From Terana coerulea (lineage: Eukaryota > Basidiomycota > Agaricomycetes > Polyporales > Phanerochaetaceae), in assembly GCA_024811115.1 (NCBI GenBank), contig JAKOGH010000898.1:1-64000 (forward strand): a DNA stretch of 64,000 nucleotides, in the 5' to 3' direction. Below the pieces are notes generated by a model. That model did no database searches. It worked only from the letters and a program-made list of their open reading frames with translations, and was not told the origin of the DNA. Below, in pieces: positions 46,918 to 59,362 of this stretch (the first letter of the stretch is position 1; each line of letters starts with the position of its first letter). The translations under genes were made by a program, and so were the position numbers.

Positions 46918-48342
46918 TACATGAGACATCCGAGCCGTTGCGCGAGGGCTTGAAGGTGAGATGAGGGCCCTAGACAGCTGGAAGCAGTGCGACGACGACT
47001 TATGGGTCGTCGGGCATAGCAGCTGCAGAGGGAAAAAAGAAGCCGAAGGTAGCCGCGGTTAATCTTCGCACTTAAAGTGGCAAAGAGATGCCACAAGGAT
47101 GGGAAATCCCCGAGGGAGAGCGACAGCTTGATGTTCCGCAATGTATTGAGCCATATCCCCAATCATATCATGATGGGTGTGCAATGCGTCGAGGTTGCAT
47201 CGGAGAGCGTCCCGGATTCCACCTCGCTCACTGTGAAACAAACTGTCAACGGATCATCCAAATGACCACCATCAAAAGTGACATGAACTTGTGCCTGAGT
47301 CAAATTGTCGCCTCGTTCGTGTGCAGTGCATGATTCAAGTGGGGATTGCACCATCTGCAGTATGGATGAGTCGGGTGGGAAGCCATCGCGCTGCAATTGA
47401 AGCACCCACTTACCGTAAGTTAATGAACTAGATATCAAAGCTTAAGGCGACTCGAAAGATTGCACAGTGTTGTGGAAGAACAAGACCCACTGTATAAGCA
47501 CATTTCCTCCTTCTCGTCGGTATGCAAGGATAGAAAGCCTACCACAATACGGCGCAGTATTGGAGGGTCTAACTAGTCATCCTCAAGGTTGGCTTGAACC
47601 AGGCTCGAACCCGCCGAGGATCCGAACATCATTGTGGCGCTGACGGCGTCTGATATTTGATGACATCTCCATATCAGGATAGAGCCATAAAAGCCAGACA
47701 TCGGGGTAACCCCGAGCCAGTTCCACTGGCAGCGACCACATCCATGTTTCATCCACCAGTGCTAGAGTCGTGCCTGGTAAGTGATGAAATTTGCAGGCTC
47801 CAATCTGCTCAGCTCTTTCGACAGATAGATACGATTTCATGCAGGATGCGAATAGCATGATCTGCTGTGTTTTCGCCGTGACGCACCCGATCCCGACCAG
47901 GGATGGGCCATTCCAGTCTTGCTAGGTTCGTCGTATGTGCCCGCCCGATTCCATCTACCGTATGCGCTAAGCCACTCGCAAGACCACATCACCGGCTGCT
48001 TCACATCCCTAGCTTTCCGAATGGAGACACCTACAAGTCTGCCGCAGGCACGGCCGGAAAACCTGTGCAGGTTGCATACGGCAGAACAAGTTGAACTGAC
48101 AGCGAAATCCATCTGTCATTCATAGTGCCTTCACTCCAGTGCAGTTTCGCGACTCCGAGTCCGATGCCTTGCCGCATGCGCGTCTTCTCGTAGCATAAAA
48201 CCTGTGGTTCTAGGTGCTTTCTACTGTCACAATTCCCCCGCCTACTGCAGGAACAAACCAGTATGCCTTCATGCACTCAGATGCTGAGTTTTAGCTGAAT
48301 ACTAGCTTCATCAGCACAAAGACTACTTACCCACGCACAACA
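46918..48342. other. intergenic, no gene seen
   Basis: Overlapping small frames on both strands (such as 47163-47438 minus and 47583-47858 minus) carry no recognisable motifs or splice context. Confidence 0.45.
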
Positions 48343-48534
48343 ATGCAGTTCAAAATCATTCTCTTCACCGTGGCCATGCTCACTGCATGCGCCTTTGCCG
48401 CTGCGATCCCTGTTGTCGACCTGGAAGAGCGTGTGTGTATAAGGTGTGTCAGGATATGAAACATCGCGTCATCCCCTACTGACAGACCGATTAGCAACGA
48501 CAACGAGAAGCGGCAGCAAGGCTGTTGCTGCTAA
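48343..48534 (+). CDS. possible small secreted peptide precursor with Kex2 site and CCC end
   Basis: Two exons, 48343-48443 and 48495-48534, joined at AAG|GTGTGT and TTAG|C, give 46 residues. The N-terminus MQFKIILFTVAMLTACAFAA is a textbook signal peptide. The short remainder contains a LEER step, a dibasic EKR (a Kex2-type site) and the C-terminal QQGCCC. Without the intron the frame stops after about 38 residues. Because the signal peptide argues for secretion, this is not a farnesylated mating-pheromone precursor. Nothing similar is recognised by name. Support is the signal sequence plus good splice signals, so existence is plausible but unproven. Confidence 0.4.
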
Positions 48535-48760
48535 GCACATGTTTGGTGGTACTTGAGGCGGCAGGGTGGAAGTCTTGCCCGTGAAGGACTTCAAGCATGT
48601 TCCACTGCTACGAGGCATATGGGAACTCACGTAGAGAATTCAAAGACGTACTTTCCATCATACGTCATAATATGAACGACTAATTTCTCGTTTAATCCGA
48701 GGTCGCTTGTCGACCGTAGCGCGCCAGTTCATCGTAAGACTCCCAGATCTCGCCTTGCAA
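48535..48760. other. short intergenic
   Basis: Nothing assigned; 3' side of the peptide candidate and of the OPT pseudogene. Confidence 0.4.
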
Positions 48761-48779
48761 TTGCCTGACATACTGGGTC

Positions 48780-49240
48780 CAAGCACTTCCTGAGTACCGC
48801 AATGCCCTGCACCAAGAAGCCGGTTCGGCGTGCCAAATACGACATCAGTTCTAGATGTGTTACCAGGATGAGCAACGCAGTCAAGCTGCCACCACCCAGG
48901 GCCGCAGACATCACGCAATCGCGGTCCCTGAGCAGCGCTGGCCGGCGGGATGAGTACGCCGCAAACCCAATCACAAGGCAGACCCTGTCAGTGATGTCAG
49001 TATAACGACGTGCCTGAGATCTGCTGCGACATGACTGTAGGCGATACATACCCAGGTTGACCGTTGGCAGCCTATGGCAGGTTCGCGACGTACAGCGTCA
49101 CGATGGGCGTGGTTATGCACGCAACCGCTCGGGAGACAAACGACTCTACGAGTGTCTTCAGAGGAGTGTGAAAAGGCTGGCAGATGTGGATAAAGAGCTC
49201 GGCAGATGTAGTTAAATTCTATCAGCCAGTACAGCTTTCA
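48780..49240 (-). pseudogene. truncated OPT transporter copy
   Basis: The minus-strand frames match the 3' part of the intact OPT gene at 49.7-53.1 kb. SRAVACITTPIVTLYVANLP corresponds to SKASAYINTPIVALYVGYLP, then an in-frame stop appears where the intact gene has Tyr. After an intron at the same place, VCLVIGFAAYSSRRPALLRD corresponds to VVIGFAAQWWARSRRPAWFK and MSAALGGGSLTALLILV to TSAALDGGSQVILFILV. The intact gene's last exon (ending WWGNP-like) is not recognisable here, and nothing upstream of about 49240 matches. So only the last quarter was copied or survives. Confidence 0.8.
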
Positions 49241-49713
49241 CGTGTCGGAGTGCCTACAGAAAATGTCTCAGATGAAAGGCAGAGATTGAGGAGATGTGCA
49301 GATACCTACGATCCCGTACGATCGCTTCCCCGCGCTCTCGTCAGGAGTCGCGAACTTGCTGCCGTGATATACCATGAGCACGCCGCAGGCTAGCTCTCAT
49401 CATTGAAACCGATGAAGTTGGCCCATCGCGCAGTGAAAGTCCCACTAGGTGAGGCCTGCCTGACCTGTGTATACTTTGTAGTCGTTCAACTTGAATATGA
49501 AAATTGTGGCGTTGACAACTTGACGTAGTATTCAGGAGCGCTCATCAAGGTTTGATGACATCTCTTGCTCCGTTTTGTGTAGCCCTGCTTCAAGTTATCG
49601 CAAGTCCACTGTCCGACAAAGTTCGCGTCATCCGAGCACATATTCAAGCGATTCAAAATCTATTGGAAAGGTGCGCGATGTATAAGTACAGTTTACAGTA
49701 AATACCTCAAATA
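49241..49713. other. intergenic between OPT pseudogene and OPT gene
   Basis: No gene supported; probably 3' flank of the intact OPT gene. Confidence 0.45.
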
Positions 49714-52700
49714 TCAGTCAGTTGCAGCGCATCGGTCCACCGAGAGGTTCGCTGGGTTTCCCCACCAGTTCGGGAAATCGACAGCACGATTACTTGCCCC
49801 GAACACCGCGAAGCTCTGGAGAAAAAAAATCAGCAAGCCGCAGTACGTAGATCAAGGGCTGTCGCATTACCAAAATGAACAGAATGACCTGGCTGCCACC
49901 GTCCAGGGCCGCAGACGTGAGATAATTGTATTTCTTGAACCATGCCGGCCGGCGAGAACGCGCCCACCACTGTGCCGCGAAGCCAATCACCACGCAGGAC
50001 CTATCCAGGATGTCAGAAACGAACATGTGCCTAGATTCGCCGCATTACGGCTGCGGGCGGCGACACGTACCACCACTGGCCGTTGACAGAGTACGGCAGG
50101 TAGCCGACGTACAGTGCCACAATGGGCGTGTTGATATACGCGGACGCTTTGGATAGGAAGGAGCCCGGGCGTGAGTAGCGATGGACGAGCCAGAACGGGA
50201 TGGGAAAGAGCAGCCCGAGGATGATGGCGAATGGCACGAGCCAGTACGGTTTGCCCGCCGTAAACCTAATACAAACATGTCAGATGGGCGGCAGTGACAG
50301 ACGAATACGTGCAGATGCGCACAGCTCCTTTCCAAGTGCGCCCATGGCGACAGATGCTGAGTTGTACTGTTGGACGATCCATCCGCTCCACTGGATGTCG
50401 TACTTTCAGTATCGAATCATTTGAAATATTGAGCACTACTCACGACACGAGTGCCCACCGGATCCAGCAGGACCGCCCTATTATTGTTCACGATGGTGAT
50501 CATCACTGCCGTAAGATAAGCACAAGCGACTTTCCAGAGACTACGCATACTGACTGGTATAGTTGAAAATAGATCCTATGATGGACCCAGCCATCTGCGC
50601 AGCAAAGGTGACGCGAGGCGCCAGTTTTGTGTACTGTCCCAGCTTGAGATCTGTATTCCAGGACCTCAGCAACTAGCTCAAGGTGCATAACATAACCGGC
50701 TCACCTTGCAGCATCGCCAGGGTCTGGAAGGCAGTGCTATTGCCGTACAAGTTCACGTACATCACCGTTCTGCCCGGCGCATTTCCTCAGCCGACCCCGA
50801 GCATGGTATGGAATGGAGCTAGTACGCACATGGGTTGTCCTGGATGAATGAACGCTGCCAATACTTGAATGGCATACTTGATGGAGATCTGGAAGCCGGT
50901 GGTCGCGTTGACTGCGCGACATCTTGTCAGCAAGCCGAGAAACAATACGTGAGACATGAATCGTACTGAAGCCCAGGCACACCGCGATGACCGCGCTGAT
51001 AACTGTGAAGAGGATGACGCTCCACCACGGCATGAGAGGCGTTGGCGTGGCGTAGCTACAGCCGATACCGACAGCTAGTGATGCAACGAAAAGGGCCAGG
51101 TACCACCACTGGGGTACTTCTGGGTACTTCCTCATCTCTGATTTTATCGGGTTAGCAAGAATCATAAAGTTCGAACAAGAAGACGGCCGCTTACGCTGAT
51201 AGTGCTTGTCATCAATGTCCTGGTCACTTCGCATAAACTTGAACCCAGAGAATGCTTGACGATAGATCATATTAGACCCCACAGGGAGCAAACTGCGACA
51301 AAGGTTACTCACCAGCCTTCAGCTCCTTCCAATGCCACAGGCCAACGTGGACGAGCGCAGCGCCCAGGCTGAAATTGTAGCACATCTGGCTGACTGCGTA
51401 CGTCGCAGTGAATCGCGGCAAGCCAACCTCGGCGAGCTTTCCCTGATCCAGCGAGTTTTGAGGGGTGAGGATTGCAGTCTGGTTGTACGTGCTACCGTCT
51501 GAGCCGAAAAGCGAGGTAGACATAAAGACCAGGTCTCGGGCGTTAAATGCGTTCTTGTAGTATGCGAGCGTGAGGACGAGGTACCCAATGGCCATGCCGA
51601 CTGTGTGGAGAATTTCAAGATCAGATGGAAAATTCGTCGGCGAGGGGGCGCCAACGTACTGTACGAGTTGACCTCTATAGATCGACGATGTCATCAGCAC
51701 TTGGTTTCGAAACCTTCAACGGAGACGACACTCACGGGTCTGAAGTGGCCATACAAGCGGGCTTCCTTGCGAGATGAGCGTCCAACTCGTGCTGAAGCTG
51801 AGCAGCCCAATTCCCTTCGTTACTGGAGCCGGCACCGAAGAGGTTGCGCACGAATGTAGAACGGCCGTTGTCAATTAAGCACACCACCGAGATCGCGGTG
51901 AGCAGCGGGAAAGGGTATTGGGGGATCCATTCCCAGAAGAAGATCGCTGCGAATACGATCCAGAAGTACTTCCTGTTATCAGGTAGGAAGATTAGAGATT
52001 GCCATGGTAGTAAACTAGCAGGCGTATTCAATGCACCTCCGCTTGTGGTTGAGAGCACCGCCAAAGTGCAAGCTCTGCAGCAGAGAGACTACTGAGATGT
52101 ACGCCGGGTAAAACGCACTATTCGGAGGTAAGACAGCTGTCCAGAAGTACATGCAAGATGATGCGTACTATGTTGGGTACACCAAGAGCGTTCGCACTGA
52201 TGGTCACGGTCAGCAATTTACGCCTCGCAGAAAAAAGAGATCGGATAGAACTCACGCATCCCAGCCATGCCGTAACCAAGCATCTGGCTGGCAAAGATTT
52301 GGAAGATGGCGACTGCTGCATTCAGTTTCTCGTTGTAGAACAAGTCTACGGAGCAGACGGAGGTTTAACCGACAGCATCTTCTTAACGGCGGTATGACTC
52401 ACCAATAGCCGCAATGACTTCCATCGCAATGGCAACGGAAGAGGCGGTAGAAGCCATGATGACAATCGCAGTGTGCTCTGATGGAGGTAAAAATCATCAG
52501 TGACTCTGTATGCCGATGCTAACCTATCTGGCTTACCTTTAATGTTGAAGGGTCCGGGATTCAAGTACTTCAACCAACCCTTCGACGGAATGACAGCTGC
52601 ATGACATTGACAACTCAGGATATTGTTGAAATGCGACATGGACATATAGCGTACCAGCCATTCCCTCACCAAGCACGTAAGCAATGATAAGGCAGAACAA

Positions 52701-53114
52701 CTGCGAGACAGATGCATTCTACGTGCCTGTAAGACGCTGCTTCTTTCAGGAATGCTATAGGACATACCTGGGGCTTGAACGTATAGATAGTCGAAAGCAC
52801 AGCGCTAAACACGCTGAGCCCAATACCGAGGAAGACCGTCCTGAAGGTAAACGCCTGAAGCGATGGGTCGTCCTCCGCTGAGATAACCTGTATCCCTGCA
52901 TGTCAGAATAACCAATCGCTCAAATCATCAGAGCACGCACCTGGACAGCGACGTCCTCAGCCTTCTCAATTACAGCGACGTGCTCGCTATCGTCATCCGA
53001 CCCGACCAAGCTCTCCACAACGTCGACATTCTTCTCCGTGTCGAGCTTCCTGAGCGACAGCTCGCTCGTCGTGCGTTCGCGCTTGAGCTCGGGCGTCTCG
53101 TCCAGTATCGCCAT
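49714..53114 (-). CDS. oligopeptide transporter, OPT family (ISP4-like)
   Basis: Begins MAILDETPELKRERTTSE at 53114 and ends after FAVFGASNRAVDFPNWWG at the stop 49716-49714, with more than a dozen short introns. Family landmarks in order: FTFRTVFLGIGLSVFSAVLS, FNIKEHTAIVIMASTAS, MLGYGMAG, SLHFGGALNHKR, FFWEWIPQYPFPLL, GFKFMRSDQDIDDKHYQ, PEVPQWWYLALF, SIKYAIQ, FNYTSM-like sequence, GLLFPIPFWLVHRY, NGQWW and VVIGFAAQWW. About 14 to 16 hydrophobic helices are implied. OPT proteins import tetra- and pentapeptides, glutathione or metal chelates by proton symport across the plasma membrane. No stop inside exons was seen. A partial duplicate lies just downstream. Some exon borders were not fixed individually. 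Confidence 0.88.
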
Positions 53115-53787
53115 GTTCGCCGTCAAACTAGCGTGCTCTGGGATTCAGTCGGACGGACAGAGGTAGAGAGTATCACCCGGACGTCAACACCGTGTAGGGC
53201 TCTTCTTAATGCAAACCGTTGGTTCACGTGCCCTGAAGCCCCATGGCCGCCAATCTGAAAACATTGAGTCGGAGCGCACACGACGGCAAAGATACAGTGG
53301 CCTTCCATTCTTCCTATCGCGAAGCCAGCTTGGCGTTGCGGCAAAGCAGAGCCACCAGCCGTCCGTCTTCCTTGATTGCAGAATGAGCCTGTGCGAAAGT
53401 GTCTATACAGGGGGCTATCAGCGAGATACAGCGCTTAGGGGAGAAGATAAAGACCTGGCTATCTCTCCTGTGCCTTGTGTCCTGAGATACTTCGTGCGAA
53501 GTCCCGGCATAGCTGAGAATGTAGAGATCGATTCTACCATTGGAAGATCAGCCGTACAAAAATCGGACCGTGGCCATAGGCCGGACGAAGGGACTGAGTG
53601 GCGCTCCTTGCAAGTAATGATGCGTAGCGGATGTCTGGAAGAGCAAGTAAATGTGTGCATAGCCTGATATACAATGGGTTATGCTAGAGTCCCAAAATGA
53701 AATGAACGCAAGCTGCTACCTCTAATTACTCACAGCAAAGTAAGAAAGAGGGAGTGATAACCAACACCAGGACCACTCGGGAAGAGT
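53115..53787. other. intergenic between OPT 5' end and MATE 3' end
   Basis: Probable OPT promoter. Open frames in both directions without recognisable protein. Confidence 0.45.
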
Positions 53788-56445
53788 TCAATGCTGGGCA
53801 GCCTCCGCATCGTGGCGCAAGCCCGCCTTGTGTTCCGCCTCCAAGCGCAGCCGTACCTTCTGTACCTGCTTGTCCCAATCAGTTCGCAGGCAGATCCAGA
53901 CACCGACACCCGCGCCATAGATAAGCGCGAGGGTCAGGCCTATCCACAGTCCCGGTAGATCGAGGTGCTTTTTGAAAGCAAGCCAGATGCCGAAGGGTAT
54001 TCCAATGATGTAGTACGCACTAAAATGTGTGCGTTTAGGTGGGGGAAAGGGAGAACAGCCGGGGTGAACATACCTCAGGTTGAGCAGGGCACCTGTAAAC
54101 TGCTTGCCCTGTGCTCGGAGGATACCTCCAGTGACTGCGCTGAGACCGTCGAATACTTGGAAGAGAGAAACAACAGGGATTATCTCAGCAACCAACAGAA
54201 CGACGCCTAAGATTAGCAAGATTAGCTCAGGTGCTGCTTGAAACTTGTTTGCCGTGTACTGACTTTCGTCGTCATTGAAGAGATGAGCCCAAGACTTGCG
54301 GAACACCATGAACATGGTGCTGATAGGACACCATCAGTGAACGCTAATCGTCAAATGCAGACTACGACTTCACCTCCACACAGCAGCAATAACAAGCGCC
54401 ATCAACATCGACGCCTTAGCGGAGTATGCTGCGCGAGCAGCATTCTCTTCGCCGAGTAAGTTTCCGATACTACACGGTAGGTGAGTATTATGATGACGAA
54501 GTGCGGGAAGCGACGTACCGGACAGAGGTGGCAACACTGAGAGCAAACGGAGCTTGGAATGTGGTCGACGCTGAAACGAGAAGTACAGACTGCGTAGCAA
54601 GCGCGATCGGACCCAGCCTGTCGAAGAAATTCAAGACTCAGCATAATTACGATAGATAGACTTGAGGCAACGACTTACATGCTCGCAGCAAGGCCGACAA
54701 GCTCCCAGCTCCACCACTCCGACGCCGTCTGGCCCACACCCGCCAGTCCAAGCTGTACAAGAACGCCCAGGCTGGTGAACATGCGCCGGGTTATCGGATG
54801 CCAGGCGGTCTTCGGGACAAAGAAGACGCCGTAGATGATCGAGCACAGGGATATGAGATTGAAGGATATACCCGTGGCGATGGGTGCACCGATGAATCCG
54901 AGACGAATGGGTTCCGGACCCCATACTAGAAAAGTGTTAGCGTAGCGTTTGGACATCCATGGAAAGACATACCAAGTATGTAGTTTAATAGCGCATTGAC
55001 TGGTGCGACGCACATAATGATGCGAGTTGGGACACTAAACAAGCCTATTCCGAACGAATTAGAACCGCGATCCTGAGATGGGAAATGAATAATTTACCTT
55101 GAGACTGGAAATACCGCCTTGAGATGCAGTTGAAGGCGTAAGCGGGAAGGCCTAGAACAGACCATTTAAGGTAGACCCCCGCCAAGTGGGCAACTTCAGC
55201 ATCTTGACGGAGGGCGAGCAGTATTGACTCCGAGCTGAACCAAATCAATATTATAGGCTGTGGTCGAACACTTATTTAGTAAAGGAGGTACTGGGTCATA
55301 GGAAGAGCACGTACGAACAAGCAGGCGGCCATGACGACAGCTAAGTGCACGAACGTGTGAGTACTAATGATAGCTTGATTTTGCACGAAACATACACATG
55401 CGCTGAGACCATAGGCCCACAAGCCTGGGCTGTGTGGAGGTCCAGGCGCTCGGGAGCATTGTGTCGAGCGTGCTTGTGAAGCCCTTGAATGATGCTGTAT
55501 CCGGAAACGCTCGCAGTCATTGAACCCAGTGTAGAAGCGGCAAGGGCGGTCGTGGACAAGTGGCCAATAGAGACGACAGATGCGACGACCAGTGAATATT
55601 CCAGCAAATGTGTTCTAGAGGTCTCATGATCAGCTCAATGGTATACCTGCACATATACGAAAAAAGAAATGTTGCGGGCTCTGACTTAGTCTGAACACGA
55701 GTCGGAACGTTCAGTCTACCAGGACCACGTGAGAAGTAAAGCTTAAAGCAAGCCAATCAGCAGCTTCCCCTTCCAATAGTCATTTGCCTTTCATCGTGAC
55801 ATCACGGACGTTTCCTCGAGCGTGCTCAATGCATAGCGGGATGCTATCGCTGCCAAGAGCGTCGGGCGTCCGCTCAGCCAGCGTCCCCAAGCGCAGAAAC
55901 GGCGGCGACGAAGTGGACATCGCTGATAGCACTGCATATAAACCATGGGCAGAATAGAACGCTGATACTCACCCGCATACAGGCAGAGTGTATTTAGTCA
56001 AAATACGAATTTCCTCCCAAAGAGCGTTCGAGCGGTTCGCGGACTCCGGGCTGAGGTCCTCTTCGTCAACCTCCTCCTGGATGCGGGGGACTGGTGGGCC
56101 TAGCAGGGGCGTATTCTCCGTAGCTGGGGGAATATTTGGGCCCGAGCGATGCCCGGATTTGTCTGGTAGGGGACCCATAGTCGTAGGATTGAATGGTGTC
56201 ACGTATGGGGCGGGGAAGCTGCTCCGGCGAGGCTTGGGTGCAGCAAGCAGTGTATCTGCTTCGGAGGAGGTCAGGTCGTCGTTTTCGTCGGTGTTAAAGG
56301 CGTCCGATGACCCAGGGGCGGGTTCGCCGTCGTCGTTTTCGTGAGGTCGTTCACTTACGCCGTTGGCGGCGGCGTAGCGAGATAAGAGGGCGTAATCAGA
56401 GGGAAGCGACGAAGGTGTCGAGTAGTGGACATAAGTGGAGGACAT
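53788..56445 (-). CDS. MATE-family efflux transporter
   Basis: A long hydrophilic N-terminus (MSSTYVHYSTPSSLPSDYAL..., with a TENTPLLGPPVPR di-leucine-like stretch) leads to EEIRILTKYTLPVCGTHLLEYSLVV, then ASVVSIGHLSTTALAASTLGSM and SGYSIIQG, the MatE start. Later exons encode AYAFNCISRRYFQSQGK, then WGPEPIRLGFIGAPIATGIS, WWSWELVGLAASM, and near the end FQVFDGLSAVTGGILRAQGKQ. These are hallmarks of fungal MATE (Erc1-like) antiporters with twelve helices that expel small organic cations or metabolites. After SIIQG the frame breaks by one extra base in a GGG run (plus CCC 55482-55484), before FTSTLDTMLPSAW. It is divergent from SAM50. Confidence 0.85.
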
Positions 56446-56702
56446 GACGGCAGGAAGCAAGCTAAACCCAGTTGGCCCCGCTGCTCGAAGAGGTGGCACA
56501 CGACCAACCAGGAATTTTGCGTGAACAGCGTCTGCGATAATTATAAGAGTCAACTCAAGCGAACGGACCGAGGTCCAGACCTGGAGCGCCCGCACTCACG
56601 CGTGATCCGTACTTCCCTTTCGGGGCATCCGCGTCGGAGGGCGCTTTCACGTTTCTCCTCCGCTGTCCGGCTGCTGCAACCGATCTTGCCTCTCGACATC
56701 TC
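56446..56702. promoter_or_regulatory. shared divergent promoter region of MATE and SAM50 genes
   Basis: 257 bp between the two start codons; no clear TATA on either side. It must contain both core promoters and 5' leaders unless transcripts overlap. Confidence 0.5.
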
Positions 56703-58564
56703 ATGGCGGACTCTGAGCTCAAGGCACCACCCTCAAACCACCACTGCACAACTCCTCGGCCCCGCGAGATGGAGAAGTTGAGGTCGACTTGAGCAAGCTG
56801 AAAAAATGGCAGGAGGAGCGGATTGCACGGCGGTTGAGAGGAGAGTATGAGTCGGCGGTCCTGCACCTCGCTGAAGTCGTAAGTTACGGTCTACTCCTTG
56901 GCGCGTCATTCGACTTACACTTTTAGGTCAATGAAAACATTGAAACAAATTTGCGGCTTGCAGGTGTGCGCGTCGAAGGGGCCGCGCGGACCCGCAAATC
57001 TTTCTTGGGCTCCCTTGTCCAGCCATACCTCGACAAGAGCAAAAATGAATCGCAGACACTCGGCTCCATCCTGCACGACGCCCGCTCGCTCGGAAGCTTG
57101 CTTCAGGAGACCGATATCTTCTCCAACGTCCTCGCCAAGGTCGAGCGCAGCAATGAACCACTCGCGCACCCCGGAGACATCCAGCTGGTATTCAAGACAC
57201 AGGAGCGGCCACGGATGTACCTGAAGACCTCGACGGAGTTTGGCAACAATGAAGGTGGTGCTGTGAGTGCCCTCCACGTTCAACGTCTATGACCACTCAC
57301 AAGGACGATAGAGCGCGACATGTCGGGTGCGCAACGCCTTTGGTGGCGCTGAAGCCTTCGAAGCACACCTCTCGTTCGGCACGACCACGCGCATCGCGTA
57401 CAACGCCTCGCTCACCGCGCCCCTCACCAACACCCTCCAGACACGCGGCGAGCTCACCGTCTTCGGCACAGAACGCGACAATACGAGCTATTGCAGCGCC
57501 TTCGAGGGTGTCCGTGGCATCAAGGCTGTAGTCAGGGTGAGCTAGGTCAGCTTGCGTTCCCAGGCTGGCACGATGGGTAAACTGAACTGTCGTGTTGTTG
57601 TTTCCGCAGAATGGACAGCTCTCAAAGGGTCTGCACGAGATTGGTTACGAAGGTGTGCTCAGGCACATTGGGAATTTGCAACCTGCTGCATCCGTCAGGT
57701 AACTCAATCACATTGGCCTTTCTCACACATCAAGCTTGCTTAAATGTCTAAATTAGCATGAGAGAAGCCGCGGGACAGTCGACCAAGTCCTCAATTACCC
57801 ATGCCTGGTCCCGAGACACCCGAGATGACAGCCTCTTTGGTACTCGTGGTGCATATCTACGGTTTGCTCAAGAATATGCAGGCCTAGGTGGCGACGCCTC
57901 TTTCTATAAGACTGAGGCCCACGGTCAACTGTCTCGCCCTATCCTCCCGGGCGTGGTGCGTTTCGCCTTAGCACTCAGTGGCATGACCCATCTAAATCAC
58001 ATGTAGACTCTGTCGCTCGCAGCGCGCAGCGGGCTGATATGGTCTCTTGGCAAACCAGTACCCTTTTCGGACCGCTTCCAGCTAGGCGGACCTACGAGTG
58101 TCCGCATGTTCCGAATGAACAGCATGGGTCCCCACGATGGACGTAAGAATACTCTTCTCTCTCATATGATATTTGTGCTCACAATGTTTTGTAGCTGACT
58201 CCCTTGGAGGCGACCTCTTCTGGTCTACTGGACTCAGCCTCATTTCCGATATTCCACAGGAAGCCTCACTGGCCGGTGAAGCTGCACGGCTTCGTCAACG
58301 CAGGACACCTTGATACCATCGACCGCTGTATGTCTGCATTCTTCCAGTTTCTCGCTTCGTTGCTCACGTCCGTTACAAGCAAAACCGCTACAAGATTCCC
58401 TAATCAACGCCGTCAGCAAGCCGTCTGTGTCTGCGGGTTTAGGCATTGTTTACCGTCTGCAAGGCATCCGTGTGGAAATGAACTTTGGACTGCCGTTGGC
58501 TGCAGCGAAGGTGGAGGGCGCGAGAAAAGGGTTCCAGCTGGGTCTTGGTCTCGAGTTCCTCTGA
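56703..58564 (+). CDS. SAM50: SAM50/Tob55-like mitochondrial outer-membrane beta-barrel assembly protein
   Basis: The spliced product contains LKKWQEERIARRLRGEYES, a VNENIETNLRLAGVRVEGA POTRA-like part, then TRKSFLGSLVQPYL, SFGTTTRIAYNASLTAPL, NTSYCSAFEGVRGIKAVVR, a SLGKPVPFSDRFQLGGPTSVRMF stretch, HWPVKLHGFVNAGHLDTID and the terminal VEGARKGFQLGLGLEFL. The latter ends in an aromatic-leucine beta-signal as in Omp85 proteins. This is the core of the SAM complex that inserts beta-barrels into the mitochondrial outer membrane. Two one-base frame breaks are seen: a missing base in the N-terminal region near 56725 and an extra base near 58253. Because the gene is essential and otherwise well conserved, assembly error is the best explanation. 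Confidence 0.9.
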
Positions 58565-59362
58565 GTATCATCTGCATTTTACATTTTGCTCTGCGTCGGA
58601 CAGTATTGTCAGGATGCTTAATCTCACCCCTCATCTACATTTTTGGATTGGCAGTGCTCACCCTTTTGGAAGCGCATGCAGGCTCGAATTCGCGGAGCTA
58701 CATCAAGGCAGAGGTTGCGGAGTAAGACTATTTCTCTGTACCGTCCGACTCTGGAACACGAGCATGATTCTGGTACAACTCGCCCTTTACACCATGATAA
58801 TGTGAAACATTGCTGCCTCCCTCATTTATATCTACTCAGAAGAGAGCCCATTCACAAATGAATCCACGTCCTTGCAACCTCATACCGAGGAGCCACCATT
58901 GTCTGGAATTATCAGATATCGCTAGACTCGGAGCGGGCAGTCGCCTGCTGAGGAATTGTCGGAGGAATGACCATAGATATTCTTCGCAAGAGAAAAACTC
59001 AATTTGCTCGGTATAGCGACTAGAATAGGCGGCAGTTGAATTCCAACCGGCTTCGTTAGACTAGTAAGTATGGTGTAGACGTCCTTGCAGCAGCACAAGA
59101 TTCGCGATTCGTGACAGCGCGCGGGGGAGTTAAACTTATACCTCTGCGTTTAGCGCCCAAACACGTGTTCACGTGCCAGACGCCGATTGTTTAACGCCAG
59201 CTTGTTTAACGGCGTAACGCGTATTCAAGCTCCGCAACCCACTCTCCAGCCTGTCTTAAGCTCGAGCCGACGCGCTTTCATCCCCATCTCCTCATCCTCC
59301 TCATCCTCCTCTTACTCTTGCGCTACTTTGTGTTTTATAAATCCAGTCTTTAATCTCCAGAA
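58565..59362. other. intergenic; upstream region of the acidic-protein gene
   Basis: No gene seen. It ends in a CT-rich tract of TCC/TCATCC words at 59285-59315 just before the next ATG. Confidence 0.45.

Noticed and set aside
47595..47640. GGCTCGAACCC word resembling a tRNA T-arm
   Set aside because: No matching acceptor, D or anticodon stems could be drawn around it on either strand.
48343..48534. Reading the small Cys-ended peptide as a mating pheromone precursor
   Set aside because: Basidiomycete pheromone precursors lack signal peptides and end in a CaaX box. This frame has a secretory signal and ends CCC with Gly at the CaaX cysteine position.
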